Assembly (NCBI GenBank): GCA_026168455.1
Contig: CM047429.1
Location: 8,211,125-8,275,124 of the forward strand
Length of the DNA stretch: 64,000 bases
Source: Theocolax elegans
Lineage: Eukaryota; Arthropoda; Insecta; Hymenoptera; Cerocephalidae
Direction: 5' to 3'
Shown here in pieces: positions 62,144 to 64,000 of the stretch. Position 1 is the stretch's first letter; every line of letters starts with the position of its first letter. The position numbers and the translations under genes are program-made. The notes under the pieces are model-generated. The model was not told the origin of the DNA. It made no database searches and was given only the letters and a program-made list of their open reading frames with translations.

Positions 62144-63555
62144 TTGGAAACTGATAGCGATGATATTCCCAAGACATTAAAAATATTTTTAGATACAATG
62201 ATAAAAAAGAATAAGACTCAATCACAAAATGCAGAGTGGGATAATAGAGTTAAGTTCTGTAGCCATAGTATCATTTCAAGTATCAGGCCGCGATCTTTTG
62301 TATCTCCACTTTTGCTTGGACTTTCATCTATGATACATAAAAAATATGCTAGTAAAGATCTTATAGATTCATTATCACATTTAGGCTTGCGTTCTTCATA
62401 TCAAGAAACCTTATTGTTCGAAGCCTCAATTTTAAACGATCCATCGATTATGAGAATTCTTTTGTACAATTTGTTTACAACAATGCTGATCATAATACTA
62501 ATACTATAGATGGATTGAATACTTTTCATTCAATGGGTGGTATTATGTGTGTTACTCCACAATCATCTATTAGTAGTAATAACAAAATTAAACGATTACA
62601 GAAAATTCCTTCTACAAATTACATTGGACGATTTGCATATATTGACGTTAAAACATTCAATCGAAGCAACTCTGCAGGTTTAAAAAATATTGTCATTCAG
62701 GATTTAAATATTATAAATACTACCTTAGATAAGATTGAAATAACAGAATCTGATTTTATATGGAACTATGCCAAAAAAATTAATTCACAAATGATTCCAA
62801 AGGTAGAAATTATGATACATCTAAAATTGTACCTTTACCTTTTGTAAATAACCCTCAAAGTCAATATGATACAATTTTTACAGTATTATTACAAGCTGAT
62901 CGCGAGTGCAAGTCTAAAGGCCAAAAGCATTCTTTTGTGACCTTTGATCAACCACTTTATTTTAAAGCCCGTGAAATTTTAGCTTGCACAAATTCAAATG
63001 ATAATGATTATAATTTAAGCTGTGTTATTATAAGATTACAGGGTTTTCGTACTGTCATGTCATATATAGGTGCCATAGGGTATATCATGTACGGCAGTGG
63101 CTTACAAGAATTAGTTTCCGAAATATATGCAGAATCATGCGTCCCGAAAATATTGTCCGGGCATGCATATTCAAGAGCCGTTAGAGGACATTTTCTTATT
63201 CAATCTGTTTTAATTGAACGCATTTTATCATCTATAAATTTAACTACTGAGGACAAAAATTGCTTAAATAATTTATTAACTGAATATTATGATATGAAGA
63301 TTAAACTGCAAAAATTACTCATGAGATAAAAATAATTTCAAAAAAAATTTCAATTCGTCTTGAGGCTTTAAAAATTAACGGACCTAAAGCTAAATTGTGG
63401 ATTCAATATATAGAAATGATTATTATTTTAAAACAGTTTATTGAAACAGAGAGAAGTGAGAATTGGAAGTTACATTTGCATAGTTTAGAACAAATGGTAC
63501 CTATTTTCCATACCAGTGGGCATTTTTATATGTTAAAAGTCCACACATATATCTT
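62144..63555 (+). pseudogene. N-terminal/middle part of the same uncharacterised repetitive protein gene (broken)
   Basis: Conserved blocks appear in order in shifting frames: DDIPKTLKIFLDTMI, HSIISSIRPRSFVSPLLLGL, HKKYASKDLIDSLSHLGLRS, NTFHSMGGIMCVTP, IGRFAYIDVKTF, VTFDQPLYFKAREIL, GAIGYIMYGSGLQELVSEIY, LSGHAYSRAVRGHFLIQS, and finally KQFIETERSENWKLHLHSL and FHTSGHF. Frameshifts lie near 62458, 62810 and 63325. It stops near 63555, where the terminal segment begins, so the C-terminal half found at 13440-14102 is deleted here. I recognise the blocks from multi-copy invertebrate proteins of unknown function. Confidence 0.6.
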
Positions 63556-63609
63556 GTGATGCTGGTTTTTTAATTCAAATAACGAAAATATTATTTAAAC
63601 AAAATTATC

Positions 63610-64000
63610 CGGATCCCAAACATCATCGAAAAGAAAAAAAAACAATAATATTAATTTATTCGTCCTGATCACCCGGTGGACTCACCCAGAGGAAGTTCCG
63701 TTGAATAAAATAATAAGTCCGGATACATATTAAACCGCGTAACGAATATTAACACCCTTAGCAAACTTTAGATATATATAATTATATTACGGGATCTAAT
63801 AATAGATCCCGTGGCACCACTAACCACGAGAGAGAGAACGTTACTTTATAATTAATCAAATAAATAATTTAATTTAATAAGAAAAACGCGCACTGAATTT
63901 ATTCTTATTGTCCACATTAAATAAATCAATTATTATTTTAATAATTAAAATAACTCACCAATGCGATGCAAATAAATCAATAGGACAATCAATATAATAT
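63610..64000 (+). mobile_element. Terminal segment, inverted partner of 13070-13430
   Basis: Aligns as reverse complement to 13070-13430 over its whole length. It contains an extra perfect hairpin ACGGGATCTA-ATAA-TAGATCCCGT at 63789-63812 that is degraded in the left copy. It runs to the end of the window. Confidence 0.7.

Overview
The window looks like a transposon-rich, AT-rich heterochromatic stretch of an animal genome. It is probably an insect and possibly a hymenopteran, but that is inference from the element types rather than from a marker gene. There is no convincing host gene. Almost everything recognisable is a mobile element, a broken copy of one, or satellite DNA. A run of 100 Ns at 24161-24260 shows this is a scaffolded assembly.

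Layout. 0-10 kb: three long fold-back (palindromic) elements at 429-1265, 5950-7604 and 7928-9055, a 444-bp fold-back inside an insertion at 5291-5762, and two copies of an unnamed dispersed repeat (4005-5935 and 9187-10010), the first carrying a 59-bp minisatellite. 10.5-13 kb: a LINE-like tail and a Penelope-like element remnant with a GIY-YIG endonuclease ORF, inverted terminal arms and hammerhead-like motifs. 13.1-14.1 kb and 62.1-64.0 kb: two inverted copies of the end of one element, each carrying a different broken part of the same uncharacterised protein gene. 14.1-23.2 kb: a minus-strand Ty3/Gypsy element (element A: 3' LTR, third ORF, broken pol). It abuts a plus-strand Gypsy RT/RNase H fragment (23.2-24.2 kb) and the gap.

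24.3-57.0 kb is one tandem satellite array. Its unit is a higher-order repeat of about 640 bp made of six diverged subunits of about 107 bp. Four-subunit units of about 426 bp and a 2131-bp super-unit also occur. A complete two-LTR Gypsy element (element C, 43469-53210, minus strand, TSD CGTT) is inserted in the array. Two LTR end fragments (36117-36376, 42424-42849) share the right-hand junction of element C, so they look like by-products of array rearrangement. Element C has lost most of protease, RT, RNase H and integrase, and its ORF runs in frame from the start of protease into the third ORF.

57-64 kb: a possible DNA-transposon 5' end broken by the satellite edge, another fold-back element (58077-58632), a CACGTG-rich palindrome, a tRNA-derived SINE with clear target-site duplications (61359-61578), and the right-hand copy of the uncharacterised gene. 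The most unusual items are the hexameric satellite, the LTR pieces carried within it, the pol-less fusion element, and the post-pol zinc-knuckle/charged-helix ORF shared by elements A and C.
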